64,000 nt of DNA from Scybalomonas sp905214925 (GTDB lineage Bacteria > Bacillota > Clostridia > Lachnospirales > Lachnospiraceae). Shown here piece by piece: positions 49,877-58,514 of the stretch. The position numbers and the translations under genes were made by a program. Under the pieces are notes generated by a model. The model was not told where the DNA came from, did no database searches, and saw only the letters and a list, made by a program, of their open reading frames with translations. The first letter of the stretch is position 1; each line of letters begins with the position of its first letter. Location of the stretch: contig CAJMOB010000010.1 of NCBI GenBank assembly GCA_905214925.1, positions 44,037 through 108,036 on the forward strand, written 5' to 3'.

Positions 49877-51328
49877 TTAAAGAGGAATTTCATTATTTAA
49901 AAGTTGATGTTTTAAGTCAAAAAGTGGTTTTGATAGATCGACATATACTTCCTGTGGATACATAAGGCGTCTTGATTCATCCCACAGGGTATTTAATTCC
50001 TGTTGACAGTAGGAACGGATATCCATTACTTTTGGAGACTGATAAACACATTGTCCCTTTATGAAAATAGGCACAAGCAGTTCCTTCATCGTATAACTTC
50101 CACCAGGAAGAGTTGTATTTTTCCAAGTTGCTTCTGGATCAAAAAGTTTTAAATCTTTTGATTCATCATAGACTTCATCGGAAAGGCAGATGAGATCAGC
50201 TTTGATCTTTCCAGTATTTTTATTATAAATACGATATACGGTTTTATTTCCAGGGTTTGTAACTTTGGCAGGGTTTTCTGAAACTTTAATTTTGGGTGTA
50301 AATTCTTCATCGCCTTCATAACGAATTCCCGCTAGCTTATAGACCCCTCCAAATGCAGGGCAATCGGCAGAGGTGATAAGGTTTGTTCCAACACCCCAAG
50401 AATTAATCGTAGCTCCTTGTGTTTTTAAACTATAAATAAGGTTTTCATCGAGATCGCTAGAAGCTGTGATAATAGCATCAGGAAAACCTGCTTCATCTAA
50501 CATTTGACGGGCTTGTTTTGATAGGTAAGCAAGATCTCCACTGTCTAAACGGATACCGAAATTTTCTAATTTTACTCCCTCTTCTTGTTTCTTTTTAAAT
50601 ACTTTAATGGCATTTGGCACTCCAGATTTTAGAGTGTCGTAAGTATCTACAAGAAGGATGCAATTATTTGGATAATAAGTCGCATAGCGATAAAACGCAT
50701 CGTATTCGGTTTCAAAACTCATAATCCAGCTATGGGCGTGAGTGCCAAGAACAGGAATATCAAATTGTTGTCCACAAAGAACGTTAGAAGTTCCGACACA
50801 TCCACCGATAACAGCAGCTCTTGCTCCATAAATACCAGCGTCTGGGCCTTGGGCACGACGAAGACCAAATTCCATAACGGCATCACCACCTGCTGCATAC
50901 ACAACACGAGAAGCTTTTGTTGCAATGAGGCTTTGATGGTTAATAATGTTTAAAATAGCAGTTTCTACAAGTTGTGCTTCCATAATGGGAGCGATGACTT
51001 TTACTAAAGGTTCTTTTGGGAAAACAACGCTTCCTTCAGGAATAGCATAAATATCACCTGAGAAGTGATAACTTGCTAAATAATCTAAGAAGTCTTCATC
51101 AAACATATTGAGACTTCTTAAATAGTCAATGTCATCATAGCTAAAGGAAAGATTTTTTATATAATCAATGACTTGTTCTAAACCAGCGGTAATTGCATAA
51201 CTGCTACCAGATGGATTCACGCGGTAAAAAACATCGAAAATAACGTGTTCTTTTGCTTTCGATTTAAAGTATCCTTGCATCATCGTCAGTTCATAAAAAT
51301 CAGTTAAAAGTGTTAAATTTCTTGACAT
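49877..51328 (-). CDS. pncB: Nicotinate phosphoribosyltransferase
   Basis: 483 aa on minus, AAGGAG before the ATG. It opens LTLLTDFYELTMMQGYF, typical of the long Gram-positive NAPRTase class. Also FGLRRAQGPDAGIYGARAAVIGG, LGTHAHSWIMSFETE, LLVDTYDTLKSGVPNAI, FGIRLDSGDLAYLSKQARQ and SWGVGTNLITS. It makes nicotinate mononucleotide from nicotinate and PRPP for NAD salvage. It is monocistronic. The 266 bases upstream (51329-51594) carry its unlocated promoter; I see no clear NadR/NiaR-like palindrome there. Confidence 0.95.
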   Translation of the reverse strand: MSRNLTLLTDFYELTMMQGYFKSKAKEHVIFDVFYRVNPSGSSYAITAGLEQVIDYIKNLSFSYDDIDYLRSLNMFDEDFLDYLASYHFSGDIYAIPEGSVVFPKEPLVKVIAPIMEAQLVETAILNIINHQSLIATKASRVVYAAGGDAVMEFGLRRAQGPDAGIYGARAAVIGGCVGTSNVLCGQQFDIPVLGTHAHSWIMSFETEYDAFYRYATYYPNNCILLVDTYDTLKSGVPNAIKVFKKKQEEGVKLENFGIRLDSGDLAYLSKQARQMLDEAGFPDAIITASSDLDENLIYSLKTQGATINSWGVGTNLITSADCPAFGGVYKLAGIRYEGDEEFTPKIKVSENPAKVTNPGNKTVYRIYNKNTGKIKADLICLSDEVYDESKDLKLFDPEATWKNTTLPGGSYTMKELLVPIFIKGQCVYQSPKVMDIRSYCQQELNTLWDESRRLMYPQEVYVDLSKPLFDLKHQLLNNEIPL

Positions 51329-51594
51329 AATCGTAGTATCTCCTTTTTCTTTGTACTATAAACAAAAGGTTGAAGGTTATTTCTAAATACAAGTAATATA
51401 CAGTTAGAAGAAAAAACTTTTACTATGCATATTGCTTGTACACTTTGTTCAAATAGATATTATGATTATTATACGACAAATTAAAATAAATGCCCAGTGT
51501 AATCTTTGAAACTTTACCATAAAATATATAACAAAATAAAAAGATTTTTTCTTTGAATGAAAGAATAAGTAGTGGGAAACATAAGAAATAAATA

Positions 51595-51623
51595 TTGACA
51601 TTGTATACAGAAAGCGTTAGACT
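51595..51623 (+). promoter_or_regulatory. Promoter of the thiamine-precursor uptake operon
   Basis: TTGACA at 51595-51600 and TAGACT at 51618-51623, spacer 17 bases, about 25 bases before the riboswitch. Confidence 0.7.
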
Positions 51624-51644
51624 AAAAAAGAAATAAAAAATAAT

Positions 51645-51746
51645 ACATAGCAGGTGAGTCGAATGAATTCGACTGAGATTAAAACTACTCTAATGTTTTT
51701 AAAGCCTTGAACCTGATCTGGGTAATGCCAGCGTAGGTAGATTATG
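51645..51746 (+). ncRNA. TPP (THI-box) riboswitch
   Basis: The conserved THI core is present: AGCAGGTGAGTC, then CTGAGA at about 51673, CCTTGAACCTGATCTGG (about 51704-51721), and GTAATGCCAGCGTAGG. The hairpin GTCGAATGAATTCGAC forms the P3-like arm start. A terminator follows at about 51812, and the controlled genes encode thiamine-precursor uptake, as expected. Boundaries are approximate. Confidence 0.95.
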
Positions 51747-51811
51747 GAATTTATCTTTGCATATTTTAGATATGACTGTATTTTAAATATCATAGATGGA
51801 AAGAAACGATT

Positions 51812-51848
51812 CTAACCCTCGTCTGACAAAGATGGGGGTTTTTCTTTT
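51812..51848 (+). terminator. Expression-platform terminator of the TPP riboswitch
   Basis: TAACCCTCGTCT, GACA loop, AAGATGGGGGTTTTTC: an 11-bp stem with G-T pairs and a T tail between the riboswitch and the first gene, consistent with premature termination when TPP is bound. Confidence 0.82.
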
Positions 51849-51974
51849 TCTTGTTTTTCCGAATTTTTGTGAAAGACAAGAAAACAAGAAAAGAAGATAG
51901 GATGTCACCTGCTAATGGGAAGAGAGAAAAAGCAATTCTCTCATAAGTATGATTCAATAAAGGAGGAAGAAAAA

Positions 51975-52271
51975 ATGAACGCAAGTGTTGCAATTCAAGT
52001 ATTGCCAAATATGGAAAACGATGAGGAGTTAATCCGTGTTGTGGATGAGGTTATCGACTATATTAAAAGCACAGGATACAACTATTATGTAGGACCTTTT
52101 GAAACGACAATTGAAGGGGATTATGATGCTTTAATGGATATTGTAAAGGAATGTCAGCATATTGCAATTCGTGCTGGAGCACCATCCGTTGCCGCTTATA
52201 TTAAAGTGAGTTATAAACCAGAAGGAGATATTTTGACCATTGAAAAGAAAGTCACAAAACATCATCAATAA
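51975..52271 (+). CDS. Thiamine-binding protein (MTH1187/YqgV family)
   Basis: 98 aa from the ATG at 51975 behind AGGAGGAAG. The ferredoxin-like UPF0045 pattern is clear: MNASVAIQVLPNMENDEEL, then YNYYVGPFETTIEGDYDALMDIVKE and VAAYIKVSYKPEGDILT. Family members bind thiamine or HMP, and this one is first in a TPP-riboswitch operon, which supports that role. It overlaps thiX by 32 bases. Confidence 0.88.
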   Translation: MNASVAIQVLPNMENDEELIRVVDEVIDYIKSTGYNYYVGPFETTIEGDYDALMDIVKECQHIAIRAGAPSVAAYIKVSYKPEGDILTIEKKVTKHHQ

Positions 52272-53016
52272 ATTTTATTCGGTCAGTGCGGTTCTTCTTT
52301 TACTGGTAGTGTGGCAGTTTGTTTGTAGTTTTTCCATTGTTCCAGAATTTATGTTGCCATCGCCAGCAAAAGTGGTACAGGCATTTATCAATGATTTTGG
52401 ACTTCTTATGAGTCATTCTGTCACTTCATTAATGGAAGCGGGAATTGGACTAGCGTTAGGGGTGCTCATCGGATTTATTGCAGCTGTTCTTATGGATCAT
52501 TATGATTGGCTTTATAAAGGCCTTTATCCATTAATCGTTTTAACACAGACAATACCAACGGTTGCCATAGCGCCCCTATTAGTTTTATGGCTTGGATATG
52601 AGATGGCGCCAAAAGTTGTATTAATTATTATTGTAACCTTCTTTCCGATTGCGGTTGGAGTATTAAATGGATTTCGCTCTGCGGATAAAGATACGATCCA
52701 TTTATTGCGTTCTATGGGAGCTGGGAAGGTACAGATCTTTTGGCATGTGAAATTTCCAAGTGCATTAGGAGCTTTTTTCTCCAGTTTGCGTATTTCTATT
52801 TCCTATTCGATTGTAGGAGCTGTTATTGCAGAGTGGCTAGGAGGAACCAGTGGGCTTGGCGTTTATATGACAAGAGTGCGAAAATCATTTGCCTTTGATA
52901 AAATGTTCGCAGTTATTTTTTTAATTTCTTTTTTGAGTCTATTGTTGATGGCTCTTGTTGCTGTATTACAAAAGAAATGTATGCCATGGGAGCAAGTCAA
53001 AAAAGAAGAGGAATAA
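52240..53016 (+). CDS. thiX: ABC transporter permease for thiamine precursor (ThiX)
   Basis: 258 aa, about six helices, with a binding-protein-dependent permease domain: VPEFMLPSPAKVVQAF, QTIPTVAIAPLLVLWLGYEMAPK, FRSADKDTIHLLRSMGAGKVQIFWHVKFPSALGAFF (EAA-type loop). The probable TTG start at 52240 lies 32 bases inside the upstream gene, with AAGGAG 12 bases before it; no ATG keeps the first helix. With thiY and thiZ it should import a pyrimidine thiamine precursor (formylaminopyrimidine or HMP), as in Bacillus ThiXYZ. Confidence 0.87.
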   Translation: MKRKSQNIINKFYSVSAVLLLLVVWQFVCSFSIVPEFMLPSPAKVVQAFINDFGLLMSHSVTSLMEAGIGLALGVLIGFIAAVLMDHYDWLYKGLYPLIVLTQTIPTVAIAPLLVLWLGYEMAPKVVLIIIVTFFPIAVGVLNGFRSADKDTIHLLRSMGAGKVQIFWHVKFPSALGAFFSSLRISISYSIVGAVIAEWLGGTSGLGVYMTRVRKSFAFDKMFAVIFLISFLSLLLMALVAVLQKKCMPWEQVKKEEE

Positions 53017-53053
53017 AATTAAAAAACGAGGAGAAAGGGACGAAAGACGAAAT

Positions 53054-54079
53054 ATGAAACGATATGGAAAAAAATTATTGGCAGTTGGGTTATCTTTGGC
53101 TATGACAATGAGCTTTACTGCTTGTGGCAATACAAGTAATGGAACGAGTGCAGAAAATGGGACAGAAAAAGAAAAGAAAAAGCTCACATTCGTTCTTGAC
53201 TGGACACCAAATACGAATCACACAGGTGTCTATGTAGCAGAAGAAAAGGGGTATTTTGAAGAAGCTGGACTTGAAGTGGAAATTGTACAGCCACCAGAAG
53301 ATGGGGCAGAGGCATTAGTTGCATCAGGAAAAGCGCAGTTTGGCGTTTCTTTTCAAGATACGTTAGCGCCAGCATTTGCAACGGATTCTCCTCTTCCAAT
53401 TACGGCAGTGGCTACGATTATTCAGCATAATACTTCTGGAATTCTTTCAAGAAAAGGCGAGGGAATGGATAGTCCAAAAGGAATGGAAAACCATAAGTAT
53501 GCTACATGGGATGCTCCAATTGAAAAAGCCATGATTCAAAATGTAGTGGAAACAGATGGCGGTGATTTTAGCAAAGTCGAATTGATTCCAAGTACTGTAA
53601 GCGATGAATATACCGCATTGAAAACAAAGCAAGTAGATGCCATATGGGTTTATTATGCATGGGCAGGAATTGCTACAAAAATTAAAGGGTTAGAAACGGA
53701 TTATTTCTCTTTTAAAGATAATAATCCAGTGTTTGATTATTATACCCCTGTTATTATTGGAAATAATCAATATTTAGAGGAAAATAAAGAAACAGCAAAA
53801 GCATTTTTAAATGCGGTGAAAAAAGGATATGAAGACGCAATTCGTAATCCAGAAGAGGCGGCAGATATTTTATGCAAAGCAGCTCCTGAACTTGACAAAG
53901 AGCTTGTATTAGAAAGCCAAAAGTGGTTAGTGGATCAATATAAAGCAGAAGTAGCACAGTGGGGATATATTGATAAAGAACGTTGGAATGCCTTTTATAA
54001 CTGGTTAGGAGAGAATGGATTGACAGAACAAGCCATTCCAGAAAATACAGGATTTACAAATGAGTATTTGCCTGAATAA
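53054..54079 (+). CDS. thiY: ABC transporter substrate-binding lipoprotein for thiamine precursor (ThiY)
   Basis: 341 aa from the ATG at 53054. Lipoprotein signal with lipobox FTAC (about residue 22). NMT1/THI5-like fold: LTFVLDWTPNTNHTGVYVAEEKGYFEEAGLEVEIV is nearly diagnostic, then QFGVSFQDTLAPAFA, and KQVDAIWVYYAWAG. It should bind N-formyl-aminopyrimidine or HMP outside the membrane. The nearest strong purine run (GGAGAAAGG) is about 20 bases upstream, so the ribosome site is weak. It starts 37 bases after thiX. Confidence 0.9.
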   Translation: MKRYGKKLLAVGLSLAMTMSFTACGNTSNGTSAENGTEKEKKKLTFVLDWTPNTNHTGVYVAEEKGYFEEAGLEVEIVQPPEDGAEALVASGKAQFGVSFQDTLAPAFATDSPLPITAVATIIQHNTSGILSRKGEGMDSPKGMENHKYATWDAPIEKAMIQNVVETDGGDFSKVELIPSTVSDEYTALKTKQVDAIWVYYAWAGIATKIKGLETDYFSFKDNNPVFDYYTPVIIGNNQYLEENKETAKAFLNAVKKGYEDAIRNPEEAADILCKAAPELDKELVLESQKWLVDQYKAEVAQWGYIDKERWNAFYNWLGENGLTEQAIPENTGFTNEYLPE

Positions 54080-54121
54080 TTAAAAAATAAAAAATAGAAA
54101 AAGAATCAATAGGTGACAAAG

Positions 54122-54886
54122 ATGGCAGAACTGTTTACAAAAAATGTGACAAAGAAATTTGATGGAAAAACCATCATTCAAGATATTTCGATTGAAGTCC
54201 ATGAAAAAGAACTGGTCTGCCTTCTTGGCGTAAGTGGGGCTGGAAAGACAACATTGTTTAATGTTATTTCTGGCCTTTTAACGCCAGAAGAGGGCAGTAT
54301 CTATTTAAATGGAACGGAGATTACAGGAGAAGCAGGGCATATTAGTTATATGCTCCAAAAAGATCTTTTGCTTCCCTATAAGACAATGGTTGATAATATC
54401 GCACTTCCTCTTATTATAAAAGGAGAGAAGAAAAAGAGAGCGAGAGAAAAAGCAAGTAGTTATTTTAAAGAATTTGGATTAGAAGGAACACAGAGAAAAT
54501 ATCCCAATCAGTTATCTGGAGGGATGAGGCAAAGAGCGGCACTTTTACGCACTTACTTATTTGCCAATCATAATGGGAAAGAAGAAAATGGTATCGCTCT
54601 TTTAGATGAGCCATTTAGCGCGTTAGATACGATTACAAAAAGTGCCATTCATCAGTGGTATTTAGATGTGATGGAAAAGATCCATTTATCCACCATTTTT
54701 ATTACCCATGATATTGATGAGGCTATTTTATTATCGGATCGCATTTACTTATTAACGGGAAAACCTGGAAGGATTACAGATGAAATTATCATTGAAGAGC
54801 CAAAGCCTCGAAGAAAAGATTTTAATTTAACAGAAGAATTTCTTGCTTATAAGAAAAAAATTATTGAAAAATTAGGAACAATATGA
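54122..54886 (+). CDS. thiZ: ABC transporter ATPase for thiamine precursor (ThiZ)
   Basis: 254 aa. Intact Walker A GVSGAGKTT, signature LSGGMRQRAALLRTYL, Walker B IALLDEPFSALD and switch FITHDIDEAILLSDRIYLLTGKPG, the tail typical of TauB/SsuB/ThiZ ATPases. The start is taken as ATG 54122, 6-7 bases after AGGTG; GTG 54113 is in frame but lacks a site. It powers ThiX and is the last gene of the riboswitch operon. Confidence 0.9.
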   Translation: MAELFTKNVTKKFDGKTIIQDISIEVHEKELVCLLGVSGAGKTTLFNVISGLLTPEEGSIYLNGTEITGEAGHISYMLQKDLLLPYKTMVDNIALPLIIKGEKKKRAREKASSYFKEFGLEGTQRKYPNQLSGGMRQRAALLRTYLFANHNGKEENGIALLDEPFSALDTITKSAIHQWYLDVMEKIHLSTIFITHDIDEAILLSDRIYLLTGKPGRITDEIIIEEPKPRRKDFNLTEEFLAYKKKIIEKLGTI

Positions 54887-54895
54887 GAGAATAAG

Positions 54896-54948
54896 TTTTG
54901 CTGTTCAAAAGCTGAATTTTTTAAGTAGAGTTTGGACAGCAAAATTTA
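54896..54948 (+). terminator. Hairpin after thiZ
   Basis: TTTTGCTGTTCAAA and TTTGGACAGCAAAA form a 14-bp stem (G-T allowed) around a 21-base loop, followed by only TTTAT. A probable terminator with a poor T run. Confidence 0.55.
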
Positions 54949-54956
54949 TAAAATGT

Positions 54957-54985
54957 TTGACTTTAATACTGCGTTGTGATATAGT
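54957..54985 (+). promoter_or_regulatory. Putative promoter of the YerC-type regulator
   Basis: TTGACT at 54957-54962 and TATAGT at 54980-54985, spacer 17 bases, leaving a leader of nearly 190 bases with no clear fold seen. Confidence 0.6.
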
Positions 54986-55177
54986 GATATGGAGCGGAAA
55001 AGTAAAAATAATAAAAGTCAAAAAAATGGCTTATTTTAAGAAACGCTCGAGGGTTCTTGTCGATAAATGAAGGAAAAAATAACAGGATAGGAAAAAGCAG
55101 TAAGAATGATTTGACATCAGAGTGAAACATAAAATAAACAGTAATTGCGTATATGATAAAAACGAGGTGTTATGAAT

Positions 55178-55471
55178 ATGGGAAAAGGAATTAAAACAGA
55201 AGCAGTAAGCCATTTATTAGAGGCGATTCTCACACTAGAAAATGTAGAAGAATGCTTTGATTTTTTTGAAGATCTTTGTACAGTAAATGAATTATTATCA
55301 TTAGCTCAGAGATTTGAAGTAGCGAAAATGCTTCGTGAACACAATACCTATTTGGAAGTAGCTGAGAAGACAGGAGCGTCTACTGCTACCATTAGCCGTG
55401 TAAATCGTTCTTTAAATTATGGAAACGATGGGTATGACATGGTATTTGAAAGAATAAACAAAGAAAAATAA
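55178..55471 (+). CDS. YerC/YecD-type TrpR-family DNA-binding protein
   Basis: 97 aa from the ATG at 55178, 8 bases after GAGGTG (an ATG at 55172 is too close to it). TrpR-like helical protein: LTLENVEECFDFFEDLCTVNELLSLAQRFEVAKML, then the HTH TYLEVAEKTGASTATISRVNRSL. The spacing and closing YGNDGYDMV are those of the YerC/YecD subgroup of Firmicutes. It is not the tryptophan repressor proper; targets are unknown. A terminator follows directly. Confidence 0.87.
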   Translation: MGKGIKTEAVSHLLEAILTLENVEECFDFFEDLCTVNELLSLAQRFEVAKMLREHNTYLEVAEKTGASTATISRVNRSLNYGNDGYDMVFERINKEK

Positions 55472-55485
55472 TAATGAAAACGATG

Positions 55486-55523
55486 AAAAAGGCTATGGTA
55501 CAGTTTGGTATCATAGCCTTTTT
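55486..55523 (+). terminator. Intrinsic terminator after the YerC-type gene
   Basis: AAAAAGGCTATG, 14-base loop, CATAGCCTTTTT: a perfect 12-bp stem. Confidence 0.9.
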
Positions 55524-55572
55524 AGGGTTTTTGGGAGAGCAACGAGTTATGAAAGAGTATTTATACGTTTTC

Positions 55573-56187
55573 TCATCGTTTTTCATCAGAATCTTTTTTT
55601 GTATGAGAAGGCACATAAAGATTATCAATCATCCGTTCAATAATTTGCTTTCTTAAGAAAATATCATAACTTAGTAAAGCGATAATTGTAAATTTTTGAA
55701 GGAGTTCTTTGTCTTCTCCTTCTAGATCAGGAAAAGCGGATTTGGCAAGATCAATTGTCTCTTCGATGCTTTCCTTAATTTTATAATGATGCTCATGTTC
55801 CACTTCATAGAGAGATTGGTAAATACCAGAGAAATCAATTTTGCCACTAACAGAACTTGGTTCATAAAATCGTTCTGTTAGTGGATTAAGAATTTTTTGA
55901 ATATCACTGATAGATAAGATATTTTTAAAATAGTAAATGTAGATTAAAAGATAAATTTGGTTTTTACTATATTTCTTCTTAATCGGCGGTGGCATTAATT
56001 TATTTTTAGTATAGTTATTGATCATCGTTTTGGTCAATGTTTTATCATCTTTATATCGTTTTGAATTGGAAAAGTGTTGATCCATAAAGGTAGTCACTTG
56101 ATCCATATATAATTCGATATTTGGAATATCTTCTGGAAGAATATAATCCAGTTTGCACCATTGTGCAATATAATCCTTAATATCCAT
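55573..56187 (-). CDS. DUF1836 family protein
   Basis: 204 aa on minus, AGGAGG before the ATG. The DUF1836 core is visible: DDKTLTKTMINNYTKNKLMPPPIKKKYSKNQIYLLIYIYYFKNILSI, resembling a MerR-like winged helix (NNYTKxxLxPP plus SKxxI) followed by a helical domain. It is therefore a probable DNA-binding regulator. A tandem 18-base repeat sits 40-70 bases before its start and could be its operator. Confidence 0.83.
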   Translation of the reverse strand: MDIKDYIAQWCKLDYILPEDIPNIELYMDQVTTFMDQHFSNSKRYKDDKTLTKTMINNYTKNKLMPPPIKKKYSKNQIYLLIYIYYFKNILSISDIQKILNPLTERFYEPSSVSGKIDFSGIYQSLYEVEHEHHYKIKESIEETIDLAKSAFPDLEGEDKELLQKFTIIALLSYDIFLRKQIIERMIDNLYVPSHTKKDSDEKR

Positions 56188-56226
56188 TAAAAAACCTCCT
56201 AGGCTCTTGGCGTATTTCTTTCGTTA

Positions 56227-56262
56227 AAAGTTAATATGACAATTAAAGTTAATATTATAATT
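56227..56262 (-). repeat. Two tandem 18-bp repeats upstream of DUF1836
   Basis: AAAGTTAATATGACAATT at 56227-56244 is repeated as AAAGTTAATATTATAATT at 56245-56262 (two differences). It lies in the 323-base divergent gap between DUF1836 and pspA. The rest of that gap is A/T-rich, with a TATAAT at 56354-56359 facing pspA and no well-spaced -35. Confidence 0.6.
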
Positions 56263-56510
56263 ATAGTATAACATAAAATTAAGAAAGAAAGGAAAAAAAA
56301 TATAAAGTGCTATTTTTTTCTAAGTTTTTGTCAAAAAGAGCATAGGATTATGATATAATATATTTACCTATTTGTTCTTTTTTAATAAAAATGCTATTAG
56401 CAAAAAGGGGATGAACGAAGTAGGTGATTAAAAAACGATGAAAGTAGAATTCTTTATGTTTTTAAATTTAAATATAAAAATATGTTTTATATTATAAGGA
56501 GGAGTTTACC

Positions 56511-57197
56511 ATGGGAGTTTTAAAAAGGTTTACCGATATTATGTCAGCAAATATCAATGCGATATTGGATAAGGCAGAAGATCCTGCTAAGATGATCGAT
56601 CAGTATTTAAGAGATTTAGAAAAGGATCTTGGTAATGTAAAAGCAGAAACAGCTTCTGTAATGGCAGAAGAAAAGAGAGCAAAACGAGAGCTTGATGAAT
56701 GTGATGAGATGATAGCAAAACTTTCAAACTACGCCGAGAAAGCCTTATTATCTGGAAATGAAGCTGATGCTAGAACGTTTCTTGAGAAAAAGGGAGAGTA
56801 TAGCAATAAAAAAACAACCTTATTACAGGCTTATGAAATGGCAAAATCCAATGCAGAAAAAATGCAGGCAATGCATGATAAACTAGTAAAAGATATCGCT
56901 TCTTTAAATACTAGAAGGGATCAGATAAAAGCCAAAGTAGCTATGGCAAAGGCACAGGAGAAAATCAATAAAATCGGTTCTTCTATGAGCAATGCTAGTG
57001 TTAATTTATCAGCTTTTGATAAAATGGAGGCAAAAGCTAATAAAATGCTCGATGAGGCAAGTGCTATGGCAGAGTTAAATCAAGGGAAAGAAGAGGCTTC
57101 TGTAGAAGATCTAATGGCAAAATATGATACCCATTCTTCTCAAAACGGACAGGTGGAAGATGAATTGGAGAAATTAAAAGAAAAATTAGGATTATAA
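56511..57197 (+). CDS. pspA: PspA/IM30-family membrane stress protein
   Basis: 228 aa, almost entirely helical coiled coil. MGVLKRFTDIMSANINAILDKAEDPAKMIDQYLRDLE is the typical PspA start (amphipathic helix then MIDQYLRDLE). It polymerises on damaged membrane and is an ESCRT-III relative. It is first in a three-gene run with a zinc-ribbon membrane protein and an SPFH protein, matching Bacillus ydjF-ydjG-ydjI. AGGAGGAG ribosome site. The upstream promoter is likely stress-controlled but its factor is not identifiable. Confidence 0.93.
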   Translation: MGVLKRFTDIMSANINAILDKAEDPAKMIDQYLRDLEKDLGNVKAETASVMAEEKRAKRELDECDEMIAKLSNYAEKALLSGNEADARTFLEKKGEYSNKKTTLLQAYEMAKSNAEKMQAMHDKLVKDIASLNTRRDQIKAKVAMAKAQEKINKIGSSMSNASVNLSAFDKMEAKANKMLDEASAMAELNQGKEEASVEDLMAKYDTHSSQNGQVEDELEKLKEKLGL

Positions 57198-57201
57198 GAA
57201 A

Positions 57202-58398
57202 ATGATAGAGGAACAAGTATTTTTATGTGAAGCGTGTGGTTCTATAATGGAGTTTGATGCAGAGAGTCAGACGTTAAAATGTCCTCATTGTGGAGCTTAT
57301 ATTGAAATTGAGCATCATAAGGAGCGGATTGTCGAGCATCCATTGACGCTTCATGAAAGACAGAAAATAAAAGTAAAGGAAAAGGAAACAAAGACGATTG
57401 AATGCCAAGGGTGCGGGGCAAAGCTAGAAGTAAGCCAATTCGATGCTACAGCCGAATGTCCTTATTGTGGAAGCCATTATGTGCTTTCTAGTGAACAAAA
57501 GGATGTATTAGTTCCAGATGGGGTTGTTCCTTTTCGAGTGAATGAAACGAAGTTAAAAGAATTGTTTCAAACGTGGATCAAAAAGAGGTGGTTTGCACCA
57601 AGTGAATTAAAGCGATTGTATCAAAGAGATAAATTTTTAGGTGTCTATATTCCTTATTGGACGTTTGATGCAAAGAGTGACTGCTCTTATACAGGAAGAG
57701 GAGGACGATTCCGTACGGAACGTTATAAAGATTCAGAAGGGAAAGAACATACGAGAACCGTAACCGATTGGTATTATGTAAGCGGAAGAATGGAACATTT
57801 TTTTGATGATGTGCAGATTCCTGCAACGACTCGTTTTAAAGAGGGATTGTTTCAAGGGATACAGCCGTTTTCTTTTCAAGAATTAAAATCTTATTCGAAA
57901 GAATATTTATCTGGATATTTAGCAGAAAATTATAGCGTTGATTTAGAAAGTGGACATCAAGAAGCTTTGAGTGAAATGGAAGGAGAATTAAGAGCGCTGG
58001 CAGAGCAAGAAATCTTAGCAAGGTATGACTGTGCAGATTCCATTCATATTTCTCCAAGATTTTCAAAAGAGACTTATAAATATGTGCTTGTTCCTGTGTA
58101 TTCTACTTCTTATCATTATAAGAATAAACAATATACGGTTGTTATTAATGGACAGAGTGGACGGATAAAAGGAGAATATCCAAAAAGTCCTGTGAAGATT
58201 GCAATTGCTACGATTATTGCTATTTTAGCAGTGATTTTTGGTTATATGCTGATTTCTGCTACATCAAGTACCGATAGTAAAGCGAAAGAACAACAAGTAA
58301 TGGAAATGACCAATACCGTTTTGGAGCAAAGTCTTCTTCCATTGCGATTAGAGAGTGGTGGAGAACAAGAGGAAGCTTTTACTATCAGTGTTATATAA
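57202..58398 (+). CDS. ydjG: YdjG-like zinc-ribbon membrane protein
   Basis: 398 aa. Two N-terminal zinc ribbons (CEACG ... CPHCG at about 9-33 and CQGCG ... CPYCG at about 70-93), a cytosolic middle domain (VPDGVVPFRVNETK, IPYWTFDAKSDCSYTGRGG) and one membrane helix near the C-terminus (about 333-355), with a 43-residue tail beyond it. It begins 4 bases after pspA with AGGA at about 10 bases. In Bacillus, YdjG and YdjH recruit PspA to the membrane; a YdjH homologue is not seen between these genes. Gene name by analogy. Confidence 0.82.
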   Translation: MIEEQVFLCEACGSIMEFDAESQTLKCPHCGAYIEIEHHKERIVEHPLTLHERQKIKVKEKETKTIECQGCGAKLEVSQFDATAECPYCGSHYVLSSEQKDVLVPDGVVPFRVNETKLKELFQTWIKKRWFAPSELKRLYQRDKFLGVYIPYWTFDAKSDCSYTGRGGRFRTERYKDSEGKEHTRTVTDWYYVSGRMEHFFDDVQIPATTRFKEGLFQGIQPFSFQELKSYSKEYLSGYLAENYSVDLESGHQEALSEMEGELRALAEQEILARYDCADSIHISPRFSKETYKYVLVPVYSTSYHYKNKQYTVVINGQSGRIKGEYPKSPVKIAIATIIAILAVIFGYMLISATSSTDSKAKEQQVMEMTNTVLEQSLLPLRLESGGEQEEAFTISVI

Positions 58399-58514
58399 AG
58401 AAGTGATACATAAATAGTGATACATAAATAGTGACAGATAAAGAGTGAGATATCATAATAGCTTGTGCTATAGAACAAAAGAAATAAAAGAGTGTATAAA
58501 AACAGGAGGAAGAA

